Origin: an uncultured Pseudomonadota bacterium
Lineage (GTDB): Bacteria; Pseudomonadota; Gammaproteobacteria; Burkholderiales; SG8-39
Direction of reading: 5' to 3'
DNA: 12,607 nucleotides
Assembly: GCA_903909415.1 (NCBI GenBank)
Contig: CAIVVS010000062.1
Span: 1 to 12,607 of the forward strand
Under the pieces are notes generated by a model. That model saw nothing but the letters and a program-made list of their open reading frames with translations, had not been told where the DNA came from and did no database searches. Position numbers and translations under genes: made by a program. Of the stretch, positions 6,275-12,607 are shown one piece after another. Position 1 is the stretch's first letter; each line of letters begins with the position of its first letter.

Positions 6275-7630
6275 ATGGGCTGGGTGCGCATGGCCAGGCT
6301 GCGCGTGTCGCAGGTGTCGGCCAAGGACCTCGCGGCAGTGGGCCTTCCGGCCCTGGCGCTGATCGCCGGCGCGTTCTGGCTCGCCGCGCAGTTCATCAAG
6401 CCCGCGCCGCCCAAGCGCCTGGTCCTGTCCACCGGCACCGAGGAAGGCGCGTACCACGCCTTCGGGCTGCGTTACCGCGACGCGCTCGCGCGCGAGGGCA
6501 TCACCGTCGAGCTCAGGCCGTCCTCCGGCTCGGTCGAGAACATGAGCCGCCTGCGTGATCCCGACGGCGACGTGGACGTGGCCTTCGTGCAATCGGGGCA
6601 CGACCGCGCCGACGAGGATTCAGGCCTGGTCGGGCTGGGGTCGATCTACTACGAGCCGGTCTGGGTGTTCTACCGCGGCGAGAACATCGTCGACAAGCTC
6701 GCCCAGCTCAAGGGCAAGCGCCTGGCGGTGGGCGCGGCGGGCAGCGGGACCCGGCAGCTGGCGGCCCGCCTTCTGGAGATCAACGAGGCCGTCGGCCCAC
6801 CCACGCAACTGGTGCCGCTGGGCGGACTGAACGCCGCGCTCGCGCTCAAGCGCGGCGAAGTCGACGCGGTTTTCCTCGTCGGGCCAGCGGAGATACCGGC
6901 CGTGCGCATCCTGCTGTTCGAGAAGAACGTGCGCCTGATGAGCTTCGTGCGCGCCCCGGCCTACACCCGCCTGCTGCGCTCCATCTCCGCGGTCAGCGTG
7001 CCGCAGGGCGCGATCGACCTGGTGCACGACGTGCCCTCCCGCGACACGCTGCTGCTCGCCCCCACGGCGATGCTGGTGGCGCGTGAGGACACCCACCCCG
7101 CGCTGGTCGACCTGCTGATGCAGGCGATGACCGAAGTCCACGGACAGCCGGGCGTGTTGCAGGCCCTGGGCGAGTTCCCGAACACGCGCTCGCCGGATTT
7201 CCCGCTCAGCAAGGAAGCGCAGCGCTACTACAAGTCCGGGCCGCCCTTCCTGCAGCGTTACATGCCGTTCTGGGCCGCCACGCTGGTGGACCGCATCTTC
7301 GTCATGCTGCTGCCGCTGATCGCGGTGCTGCTGCCCGTGATGAAGGTCGCGCCCATGCTCTACACCTGGCGGATACGCTCCAAGATCTACCGCTGGTATG
7401 GCGAGCTGAAGTACCTGGAGCACGAGATCCGCCATGACTTCGACCCCGACCGCCATGCGGGCTACAACAAGCGGCTGGACGAGCTGGAGGCGAAGGCCAA
7501 CACCAGGCCGATACCCTTGGCATTCACCGACCAGGTCTACACGCTGCGCACCCACATCGGCATGGTGCGCGGCATTCTCGACAGGTTGCGGCCTCCCTCC
7601 CGGGGGCCGGTCACTGAGGACACGCCATGA
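6275..7630 (+). CDS. TAXI family solute-binding protein, membrane-anchored
   Basis: Protein of the TAXI/NMT1-like family, the binding-protein class of TRAP-type transporters; it probably binds an organic anion or amino acid outside the inner membrane. From the ATG at 6275 it has 451 residues, longer than the usual soluble 320-350. In order: a transmembrane segment at about 20-41, then the binding domain opening KRLVLSTGTEEGAYHAFGLR (47-66), with SSGSVENM (83-90), DVAFVQSG (101-108) and AVGAAGSGTR (151-160). A second membrane segment lies at about 338-365 (RIFVMLLPLIAVLLPVM), followed by a charged C-terminal tail of about 85 residues. The domain is thus tethered at both ends, unlike a free periplasmic protein. 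ATG at 6290 is an alternative start; neither has a clear ribosome site. The stop overlaps the Bug gene by 4 bp. No TRAP membrane subunits are in the window. Confidence 0.88.
   Translation: MGWVRMARLRVSQVSAKDLAAVGLPALALIAGAFWLAAQFIKPAPPKRLVLSTGTEEGAYHAFGLRYRDALAREGITVELRPSSGSVENMSRLRDPDGDVDVAFVQSGHDRADEDSGLVGLGSIYYEPVWVFYRGENIVDKLAQLKGKRLAVGAAGSGTRQLAARLLEINEAVGPPTQLVPLGGLNAALALKRGEVDAVFLVGPAEIPAVRILLFEKNVRLMSFVRAPAYTRLLRSISAVSVPQGAIDLVHDVPSRDTLLLAPTAMLVAREDTHPALVDLLMQAMTEVHGQPGVLQALGEFPNTRSPDFPLSKEAQRYYKSGPPFLQRYMPFWAATLVDRIFVMLLPLIAVLLPVMKVAPMLYTWRIRSKIYRWYGELKYLEHEIRHDFDPDRHAGYNKRLDELEAKANTRPIPLAFTDQVYTLRTHIGMVRGILDRLRPPSRGPVTEDTP
7616..7620 (+). promoter_or_regulatory. ribosome binding site of the Bug gene
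   Basis: GAGGA lies 6 nt before the ATG at 7627, inside the end of the TAXI coding sequence. It supports this start despite the ATGA overlap with the upstream stop. Confidence 0.65.
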
Positions 7631-8619
7631 AAGCCAGCAAGCGCTCCCTGTTCCGCGCAGCAGTCATCGCAACCTCGCTGGGCCTGGCGGCCACCTGGGG
7701 CGGCGCACAGGCGCAGTCCTGGCCTTCCAGGACCGTCCGCATCGTGGTTCCGTACCCGGGCGGCGGCGGGGTGGACGTGCTGGCGCGCGTGCTTGCCAAC
7801 CAGCTGGGCCCGCAATGGGGCCAGTCGGTCGTGGTGGACAACCGCCCCGGCGCCAACACCATCCTCGGCACCGAGGCGGTGGGACGCGCCGCGCCGGATG
7901 CCTACATGCTGCTGTTCACCACGGATGCGACCTTCACCATCAACCCGCACCTCTACGCGAAGCTGCCTTACGACCCGGTCAAGGATTTCGCGCCGATCAC
8001 CATGCTGGTGAGTTTCGCGCAGCTGATGGTCGCCAATACCGCGCTGCCGGCCAATACCCTGCGCGAGCTGATCGCCCTGGCCAAGGCCAGGCCGGGCAGC
8101 ATCGCCTACGGCTCCTACGGCGCGGGCAGCCAGTCGCACCTGGCGACCGAAATGCTCAAGAACCGCGCCGGCATCGACCTGCAGCACGTGCCCTACAAGG
8201 GCCTGCAGCCAGCGATCACCGCGGTCATGGCGGGCGAGATCCCGCTGTCGTGGTCGGGCGTGGCCTCGTCCCAGGGACTGATACGCGCGGGAAAGCTCAA
8301 GCCCATCGCCATCGGGGGCAGCAAGCGCGCCGCCCAGCTGCCCGACACGCCCACCTTCGCCGAACTCGGCTTTCCCGACGTGGACTCGAACGTCTGGTTC
8401 GGCATGCTGGCGCCGGCCGGCACGCCGCGCGACATCGTCGAGCGCATCAACCGCGACACCCTCAGGCTGATGGCCGATCCGGGTTTCCGCGAGAAGGAAA
8501 TCACCGCCAAGGGCTATGACTACGCCGGACTGGGCCCGGACGAGTTCCGCGCCTACATCGCGAAGGAACTGGCCTCGCGGCGCGAGGCGGTGCGCATCTC
8601 GGGCGCCAAGGCGGAGTGA
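7627..8619 (+). CDS. Bug family (TctC-like) tripartite tricarboxylate binding protein
   Basis: Periplasmic solute receptor of the Bug family, associated with tripartite tricarboxylate transporters and greatly expanded in Burkholderiales such as Bordetella. Known ligands include citrate, glutamate, aspartate, nicotinate and other small carboxylates; this one's ligand is unknown. The 330-residue length is typical. Seen: signal peptide with cleavage likely at AQA|QS (29/30), then WPSRTVRIVVPYPGGGGVDVLAR (residues 32-54), VVVDNRPGANTILGTEAV (68-85), AAPDAYMLLF (88-97) and INPHLYAKLPYDPVKDFAPIT (105-125). All are hallmark Bug blocks, with two substitutions: PYPGGGGVD where PFPAGG is usual, and PDAYM for PDGYT. 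The ATG overlaps the TAXI stop (ATGA), so the two binding proteins are co-translated. No TctA/TctB membrane genes are nearby, as is common for orphan Bug genes. Confidence 0.95.
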   Translation: MKASKRSLFRAAVIATSLGLAATWGGAQAQSWPSRTVRIVVPYPGGGGVDVLARVLANQLGPQWGQSVVVDNRPGANTILGTEAVGRAAPDAYMLLFTTDATFTINPHLYAKLPYDPVKDFAPITMLVSFAQLMVANTALPANTLRELIALAKARPGSIAYGSYGAGSQSHLATEMLKNRAGIDLQHVPYKGLQPAITAVMAGEIPLSWSGVASSQGLIRAGKLKPIAIGGSKRAAQLPDTPTFAELGFPDVDSNVWFGMLAPAGTPRDIVERINRDTLRLMADPGFREKEITAKGYDYAGLGPDEFRAYIAKELASRREAVRISGAKAE

Positions 8620-8621
8620 GC

Positions 8622-8645
8622 GCCGGCCGGGCGCGCCCGGCCGGC
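8622..8645. terminator. perfect 24-bp palindrome, probable bidirectional terminator
   Basis: The arms GCCGGCCGGGC (8622-8632) and GCCCGGCCGGC (8635-8645) flank a central GC, so all 24 bases are one perfect palindrome made only of G and C. It fills the 28-bp gap between the convergent Bug (stop 8619) and hydrolase (stop 8648) genes. It would fold into a very stable hairpin in either transcript. No T tract follows on either strand, so termination could be factor-assisted. Confidence 0.65.
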
Positions 8646-8647
8646 CT

Positions 8648-9490
8648 TCAGCCGAAGAATTCGCGCAGCAGCGCGTTCACCTTGCCGGGATCCTCGATCT
8701 CCGGCAGGTGGCCCAGCCCTTCCAGCTTCACCAGCCGGCCGTCCGGAAGCAGCGGCGCCAGCACGTAGGCGTTGAGTTCGCCGGGATTCACCCGGTCGTC
8801 CGTTCCCTGCAGCAGCAGCACCGGCATGGTGATGCGCGGCGCGAGGTCGGGCGTATAGAGGTCGCCGGACCGGAAACGCACCGCCTGCAGCATGCCCGCC
8901 GCGTTGCTGGCACGCAGCACCGCACGCATCATCTCGACGTTCTCCGGCGGCGTCGCCTTGCCCACCAGGTGCGACAGGTCGGCGCTGCCGAACCGCCACG
9001 AGCCCTGCTCGATCGCGCGCGCCCGGCCGATCAGGTAGGCGCGTCGCTCCTCGGACAGGCTCCTCTGGCCTATGCCGGTGCCGGTCAGCGCGACCCGCTC
9101 CACGCGCGCGGCATGCATGGCGGCGACGCATTGCGCCACCGCCGAGCCGAACGAATTGCCGACCAGGCCGAAGCGCTGGACGCCCAGCGAATCGGCAAGG
9201 TCGATCACGGCGTCGGCGTAGTCCTGCCCGCCCGGCGTCTCGGCCAGCAGCTTGTCGGTGAGCATGTAGCCCGGTGCGTTCCATCCGATGACGCGCCAGC
9301 GGTCGGACAAGGCCGCGTACTGGAAGCGCCAGTGCATGGAGTTGCCGCCCAGCCCGTGCAGCAGCAGCAGTGCCGGCGCGTCCGGAGGACCGGCTTCCAT
9401 GTAGCTGAGGCGATCGCCGGCGTAACGCGCGCGCGATGCCTCCGGCACCGGCGCGAAGCGCAGTTCCGGCAGGGGCGGAAGCGCGCTCAC
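8648..9490 (-). CDS. alpha/beta hydrolase
   Basis: Cytoplasmic alpha/beta-fold hydrolase of 280 residues, resembling the MhpC / 2-hydroxymuconic-semialdehyde hydrolase group that cleaves C-C or ester bonds in aromatic breakdown. Seen: oxyanion block LLLLHGLGGNSMHW (about 41-54), nucleophile elbow GNSFGS with Ser113, the acid in QGTDDRVNP (Asp231 or Asp232) and GLGHLPEIEDP with His261. The catalytic triad is complete, and there is no signal peptide. I place the start at the GTG at 9490, which overlaps the VOC gene stop as GTGA, in the same style as the other junctions in this operon. The frame stays open to 9745, but that part lies inside the VOC gene. There is no strong ribosome site, so translation is probably coupled. 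It is the last gene of the operon; substrate unknown. Confidence 0.88.
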   Translation of the reverse strand: MSALPPLPELRFAPVPEASRARYAGDRLSYMEAGPPDAPALLLLHGLGGNSMHWRFQYAALSDRWRVIGWNAPGYMLTDKLLAETPGGQDYADAVIDLADSLGVQRFGLVGNSFGSAVAQCVAAMHAARVERVALTGTGIGQRSLSEERRAYLIGRARAIEQGSWRFGSADLSHLVGKATPPENVEMMRAVLRASNAAGMLQAVRFRSGDLYTPDLAPRITMPVLLLQGTDDRVNPGELNAYVLAPLLPDGRLVKLEGLGHLPEIEDPGKVNALLREFFG

Positions 9491-10083
9491 TTTGACGCAG
9501 GCAGGTCGGCGGTCATGCGATCGACCCAGGCGGCTGGCGCCGACGGCATGGAGCGCAACTCGGCCGCCGCCTGCTCGCGCGTCTGCATCACGCTGGCGAT
9601 CACGGCGGGCCTGTCCCCGGCCGCCGGCTGCACGCAGGCCTCCAGGCGCACGCCGTTCGGGTCGAAGAAGTAGATCGAGCGCAGGCCCGGCAGGATGTCG
9701 ATCGGGCCATCGAAGGCGACACCCTCGGCCGTCAGGCGCGCGCACAGCCCGTCAAGCTGGGCGGGCGTGACCGCGAATGCGCAGTGCTGCATGCCACCGA
9801 TCGCGTCGCGCCTCGCCGCCGGCTCGGCCTTGGGCGGAATCTCGAAGAACGCCAGCAGCGAGTCGTTGCCCATGTCGAAGAAATAGTGGCGGATGGTCTC
9901 GTAGGGGGGATTGCCGCGGTTGCCGGGCCCGGTGCCCAGGCCCGCGGGCACCTTCATCGCATGCACCAGCGGCATGCCGACGATGCGCACGTAGAAGTCC
10001 GTGGTGAGCCGCATGTCCTCGGTGGTCAGCGCGAGGTGGTGCACACCACGCGTGCCTGCCGTTCCTGAATACGTCGTGCTCAT
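9487..10083 (-). CDS. VOC superfamily protein (glyoxalase / extradiol dioxygenase fold)
   Basis: Single-chain metalloenzyme-like protein of the vicinal oxygen chelate superfamily, 198 residues. Seen: N-terminal GVHHLALTTEDM (13-24) with a candidate metal-binding His15 or His16, FYVRIVGMPLV (30-40), LLAFFEIP with Glu81, GGMQHCAFAV with His100, and IYFFDPNGVRLEACV with Glu148. This spaced His/Glu pattern fits a metal-binding VOC fold. It is too short for a classic two-domain extradiol dioxygenase (about 290-310). A glyoxalase, isomerase or small dioxygenase role is possible. The ATG at 10083 overlaps the livF stop by 4 bp and is preceded by AAGGAG at 10089-10094, 5 nt upstream, a good ribosome site. 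The hydrolase gene overlaps its 3' end by 4 bp, so the two probably act in one pathway. Substrate unknown. Confidence 0.9.
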   Translation of the reverse strand: MSTTYSGTAGTRGVHHLALTTEDMRLTTDFYVRIVGMPLVHAMKVPAGLGTGPGNRGNPPYETIRHYFFDMGNDSLLAFFEIPPKAEPAARRDAIGGMQHCAFAVTPAQLDGLCARLTAEGVAFDGPIDILPGLRSIYFFDPNGVRLEACVQPAAGDRPAVIASVMQTREQAAAELRSMPSAPAAWVDRMTADLPASK

Positions 10084-10856
10084 TGCTGCTCCTTCTGCCG
10101 CGTTACGCCGTCCGGCGCGGCGGGATCGTTCCCGTCGGCGCGCGCGGCCAGCTTGAAATACAGGTCGTTCAGGTCCGGGCGCGCCGACATCTGGCCAGTC
10201 TCCTCGTGCAGCACGATGCGCCCCTTGACCATCACGTAGGCGCGCGTGGCGAATGCCAGCGCGATGTCGAGCTTCTGCTCGACGACCAGCAGCGTCAAGC
10301 CGCTGGCGCGCAGCACGTCCAGCGCGCGGCGGATCTCGGCCACCACCATCGGCGCGAGGCCGAGGAAGGGCTCGTCCAGCAGCAGCATGCGTGGCGCCGA
10401 CATCAGCGCGCGGCCGATGGCGACCATCTGCTGCTCGCCGCCGGACAGGGTTCCGGCGCGCTGGTGGCGCCGCTCGGCCAGCCTCGGAAACAGGGTGAAC
10501 ACATGGTCGAACTGCTCGGCCAGCGACATGCCTGCCGAAGCATCCAGGCGCAAGGCACCCAGGCGCAGGTTGTCCTCCACCGTGAGGGGCGCGAAGATCA
10601 GCCGTCCCTCCGGGACCAGCGCGAGCCCGCCCGCCACGATTCGGTGGCTGGGCCAGTCGCCGATCTCGGCCCCGTCCAGCCGGATCGATCCCCGGCGCAG
10701 GCGCGAGGTGCCGGTGATGGCGGCCAGCAGGGTCGACTTGCCCGCCCCGTTCGGGCCGAGCAGGGCCACCGTCTCGCCGCTGGCCACCTCGATCGTCGCG
10801 CCGTGCACCACCTCGATGGCGCCCAGCCCCGCATGGACGCCCTCAAGCCGCAGCAT
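10080..10856 (-). CDS. livF: branched-chain amino acid-type ABC transporter ATPase LivF
   Basis: One of two cytoplasmic ATPases of a HAAT (Liv-type) ABC importer, 258 residues against the usual 230-250. Seen: Walker A GPNGAGKST (34-42), signature LSGGEQQ (137-143), Walker B MLLLDEP (157-163) followed by LGLAP, and VVEQ (191-194) where most ABC ATPases have the switch histidine, a change typical of LivF. VPEGRLIFAPLTVEDNLRLG (residues 81-100) is also a LivF hallmark. The C-terminal tail after about 240 (DGNDPAAPDG and onward) is a non-conserved extension. GGAGG at 10865-10869 lies 8 nt before the ATG. The frame overlaps livG by 14 bp and the VOC gene by 4 bp. Liv-type systems in this group carry amino acids but also urea, amides, organic acids or aromatic acids, so the name indicates family, not substrate. 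Confidence 0.95.
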   Translation of the reverse strand: MLRLEGVHAGLGAIEVVHGATIEVASGETVALLGPNGAGKSTLLAAITGTSRLRRGSIRLDGAEIGDWPSHRIVAGGLALVPEGRLIFAPLTVEDNLRLGALRLDASAGMSLAEQFDHVFTLFPRLAERRHQRAGTLSGGEQQMVAIGRALMSAPRMLLLDEPFLGLAPMVVAEIRRALDVLRASGLTLLVVEQKLDIALAFATRAYVMVKGRIVLHEETGQMSARPDLNDLYFKLAARADGNDPAAPDGVTRQKEQQ

Positions 10857-11670
10857 GGCCCTCTCCTCCGCTCGCCGCGGCCCGCGCCGCCCCGGTGTTG
10901 CCTAGGTAGGCATCCAGCACCGCCGGGTCCGCCTGCACCTGCCGGGGCGTGCCCTCGGCGATCTTGCGGCCGAAATTGAGCACCACCACGCGGTCGGCAA
11001 GGCGCATGAGGAAATGCATGTCGTGCTCGATCAGGAGCACCGCGATGCCGCGCGCGGCGATGCCGCGGATGATGTCGGCGAGCCGGTCGCACTCCGTCGG
11101 CGTGAGGCCGGCGGCGGGCTCGTCGAACAGCATCAGGCGGGGCTCGCCAGCCAGCGCGCGCGCCGTCTCCAGCAGCCGCCCTTGGCCGAACGACAGGGCC
11201 GACACGTCGGCATCGCGGAACTCGGACAAGCCGACGAACTCCACCAGTTCGCCGGCGCGGCGCAGCGCCTCTGCCTCGGCGCGCCGCGATGCGGCGCCGG
11301 ACAGCAGCACGTTCCACAGGCCGCCTCCCTCGCGCGAGGACAGGCGCACGTGCATGCCCACCATCACGTTCTGCGTGACCGACATGCCCTGGAATGGCAT
11401 GTTGTGCTGGAAGGTGCGCAGAATGCCGTGCGCCGCGACCTGGTGCGGCGGCAGGCCGGTGATCGGCTCGCCGGCGAAGCGCATTCCTCCCTCGCTGGGC
11501 TGGAGCGCTCCCGCGATCATCGAGAACGTGGTGCTCTTGCCCGCGCCATTGGGCCCGATCAGGCCGAGGATCTCCCCCTCGCGCAGGTCGAAGTCCAAGC
11601 CCGACACGGCCTGCAGGCCGCCGAATCGCTTGCCCAGGCCGCGCACCTCGAGCAGCACCGCGCCGCTCAT
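10843..11670 (-). CDS. livG: branched-chain amino acid-type ABC transporter ATPase LivG
   Basis: Second ATPase of the Liv-type importer, 275 residues. Seen: Walker A GPNGAGKST (39-47), RTFQHNMPFQGMSVTQNVMVG (85-105) with the Q-loop glutamine at 88, the LivG-specific insertion MHVRLSSREGGGLWNVLL, a signature variant LSFGQGRLLE (159-168), Walker B LMLFDEP (179-185), AAGLTPTE and the switch histidine in LLIEHDM (His216). The signature reads SFGQ rather than SxGQ/SGGQ with the usual spacing, common in LivG. The start is the ATG at 11670, which overlaps the livM stop by 4 bp and is preceded by GGGAGG 6 nt upstream. The C-terminus is an Ala/Gly-rich tail after YLGNTG. The LivF frame begins inside its last codons. 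Confidence 0.95.
   Translation of the reverse strand: MSGAVLLEVRGLGKRFGGLQAVSGLDFDLREGEILGLIGPNGAGKSTTFSMIAGALQPSEGGMRFAGEPITGLPPHQVAAHGILRTFQHNMPFQGMSVTQNVMVGMHVRLSSREGGGLWNVLLSGAASRRAEAEALRRAGELVEFVGLSEFRDADVSALSFGQGRLLETARALAGEPRLMLFDEPAAGLTPTECDRLADIIRGIAARGIAVLLIEHDMHFLMRLADRVVVLNFGRKIAEGTPRQVQADPAVLDAYLGNTGAARAAASGGEGHAAA
10865..10869 (-). promoter_or_regulatory. ribosome binding site of livF
   Basis: GGAGG on the minus strand, 8 nt before the livF ATG, lies between the livG 3' end and the overlap. It supports the livF start at 10856. Confidence 0.65.
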
Positions 11671-12607
11671 CGCATGCCTCCCTGCCCGGCAGTGCCGCGC
11701 AGCCGGTCGAGCAGCGCGACCAGCCCGCGCGGCTGGAACAGCACCGCAACCACCATCAGCACGCCGAACACGATCGCGTGGTGGTGGCCGATCAGCGGCG
11801 ACAGCACGAAGGGCAGCAGGTAGAGCAGCACGGCACCCAGCACCGCGCCGCCAGGCCGCCCGGCGCCGCCGACGATCACCATGAACAGCAGCAGGAAGGC
11901 GTTCTCCAGCCCGAAGATCGGCGGATTCACCGTGTTGTCGACGAAGGCGTAGACCATCCCGGCCAGGCCGGCGAGCGCGCTGGTGATGGCATAGGCCAGC
12001 ACCTTGGTGCGCACCACGTTCACGCCCATCGCGGCGGCGGCCTCCGGGTTGTCGCGCACCGCGCGGCACGCGCGGCCGAACCAGGATCGCTCCAGGCGGG
12101 ACAACACCGTCCACGTGCCCATCAGCAGCAGCACGATCACCACGGTGTACCAGGGCCCGGTCACGCGCCAGCCGAACACGGGGGGAAGCTGGTAGTTGGC
12201 CAGCCCGCCCGTTCCCCCGGTGACCGCGCCGCCCTCGTTCAGCACCACGACGAACAACTGCGCGAACGCCAGCGTCGCCAGCGCCAGGTAGAAACCCTCC
12301 AGCCGCGTGGCCGGGATGGCCACCGCCAGCGCGAGCAGGCCGCACAGGGCCACGCAGGCCAGCACCGCCAGCGGAAGGGGCAGGCCCACCTGGAAGGCGA
12401 GGATCACGATGCCATAGGCGCCTATGCCGTAGAACGCGAAGTGCGAGAACGCGATCTGTCCAGAAATGCCGAACAGGAAGTTGTACCCGAGCGCCAGTGC
12501 GATCCACAGCAGCAACTTGCGGTACACGTCGTTCTGGTAGTCGCCGAGCACGAAGGCGAGCGCGCACAGCGCCGCGGCCACCCCGAGCTGGCGCAGCAGC
12601 GCGCTCA
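11667..12607 (-). CDS. livM: branched-chain amino acid-type ABC permease LivM, start at window edge
   Basis: Inner-membrane permease of the Liv-type importer, partner of LivH. The reading frame is open to the right edge. The GTG at 12581 gives 304 residues, but the frame continues to the edge as xTG-AGC-GCG-CTG, predicting SALLRQLG before it. I therefore expect the real start codon to begin one base outside the window (313 residues). Seen: several hydrophobic membrane spans, GQIAFSHFAFYGIGAYG (about 50-66 in the longer numbering), the ATPase-contact loop RAVRDNPEAAAAMGV (182-196) and GGAGRPGGAVLGAVL near the end, all LivM hallmarks. The stop overlaps livG as ATGA. The TGA at 12605-12607 is in position to be the stop of an upstream gene, probably livH, with the same 4-bp overlap. 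Confidence 0.93.
   Translation of the reverse strand, partial: SALLRQLGVAAALCALAFVLGDYQNDVYRKLLLWIALALGYNFLFGISGQIAFSHFAFYGIGAYGIVILAFQVGLPLPLAVLACVALCGLLALAVAIPATRLEGFYLALATLAFAQLFVVVLNEGGAVTGGTGGLANYQLPPVFGWRVTGPWYTVVIVLLLMGTWTVLSRLERSWFGRACRAVRDNPEAAAAMGVNVVRTKVLAYAITSALAGLAGMVYAFVDNTVNPPIFGLENAFLLLFMVIVGGAGRPGGAVLGAVLLYLLPFVLSPLIGHHHAIVFGVLMVVAVLFQPRGLVALLDRLRGTAGQGGMR

Noticed and set aside
4756..6438. 560-codon minus-strand open frame spanning the DUF3047 and cytochrome genes
   Set aside because: It reads both real genes out of frame, and its product is arginine/proline-rich with no domain. The lipoprotein and cytochrome frames carry clear signals.
6620..7555. Minus-strand open frame opposite the TAXI gene
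   Set aside because: It is His/Gln/Arg-rich without motifs. The plus-strand frame has membrane spans and a family binding domain.
9491..9745. 85-codon N-terminal extension of the alpha/beta hydrolase
   Set aside because: It lies wholly within the VOC coding sequence and has no hydrolase-like features. The GTG at 9490 gives a normal-length enzyme with the operon's usual 4-bp overlap.
11671..12567. N-terminal extension of LivG through the livM gene
   Set aside because: It is an out-of-frame reading of livM. LivG homologues start at MSGAVLLEVRGL-like sequence, and the ATG at 11670 has a good ribosome site.

Overview
The window looks like chromosomal DNA from a very GC-rich betaproteobacterium, most likely of the order Burkholderiales (Alcaligenaceae or Comamonadaceae type). 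The reasons are the heavy G/C third-position use, a Bug-type tricarboxylate-binding protein, a TAXI-type binding protein, a stand-alone MmgE/PrpD protein and a Liv-type ABC operon with catabolic genes. The genus is not resolved. I see 13 protein genes packed with few gaps, and no RNA gene, insertion sequence, CRISPR array or phage gene.

Layout, left to right. (1) 1-2053, minus: a circularly permuted ATP-grasp gene followed after 4 bp by an alpha-E gene that runs off the left edge. This is the core of a widespread, poorly understood predicted peptide-ligase system. (2) 2242-3360, minus: a stand-alone transaldolase. (3) 3504-4799, plus: a MmgE/PrpD-family protein with a degenerate active-site motif, divergent from transaldolase. 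(4) 4824-6052, minus: a small periplasmic c-type cytochrome followed by a DUF3047 lipoprotein, with a near-consensus FNR/ANR box upstream. (5) 6275-8619, plus: a membrane-anchored TAXI-type binding protein overlapping by 4 bp a secreted Bug-type binding protein. Neither has membrane transport genes in the window. (6) 8648-12607, minus: livM, livG, livF, a VOC-fold (glyoxalase/dioxygenase-like) gene and an alpha/beta hydrolase. Every junction overlaps by 4-14 bp, so this is one tightly coupled operon that continues off the right edge.

How the genes may work together: the Liv-type operon probably imports a small organic acid, amino acid or aromatic compound that the VOC protein and hydrolase then process. 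The TAXI/Bug pair and the MmgE/PrpD protein also suggest scavenging of organic acids. The cytochrome/DUF3047 pair looks like an envelope redox module that may respond to oxygen. All of these links are inferred from gene order.

I do not see a clearly new system. The most useful leads are the FNR-like box before the cytochrome, the orphan TAXI-Bug gene pair, the altered motif in the MmgE/PrpD protein, and the VOC/hydrolase genes built into the Liv operon.
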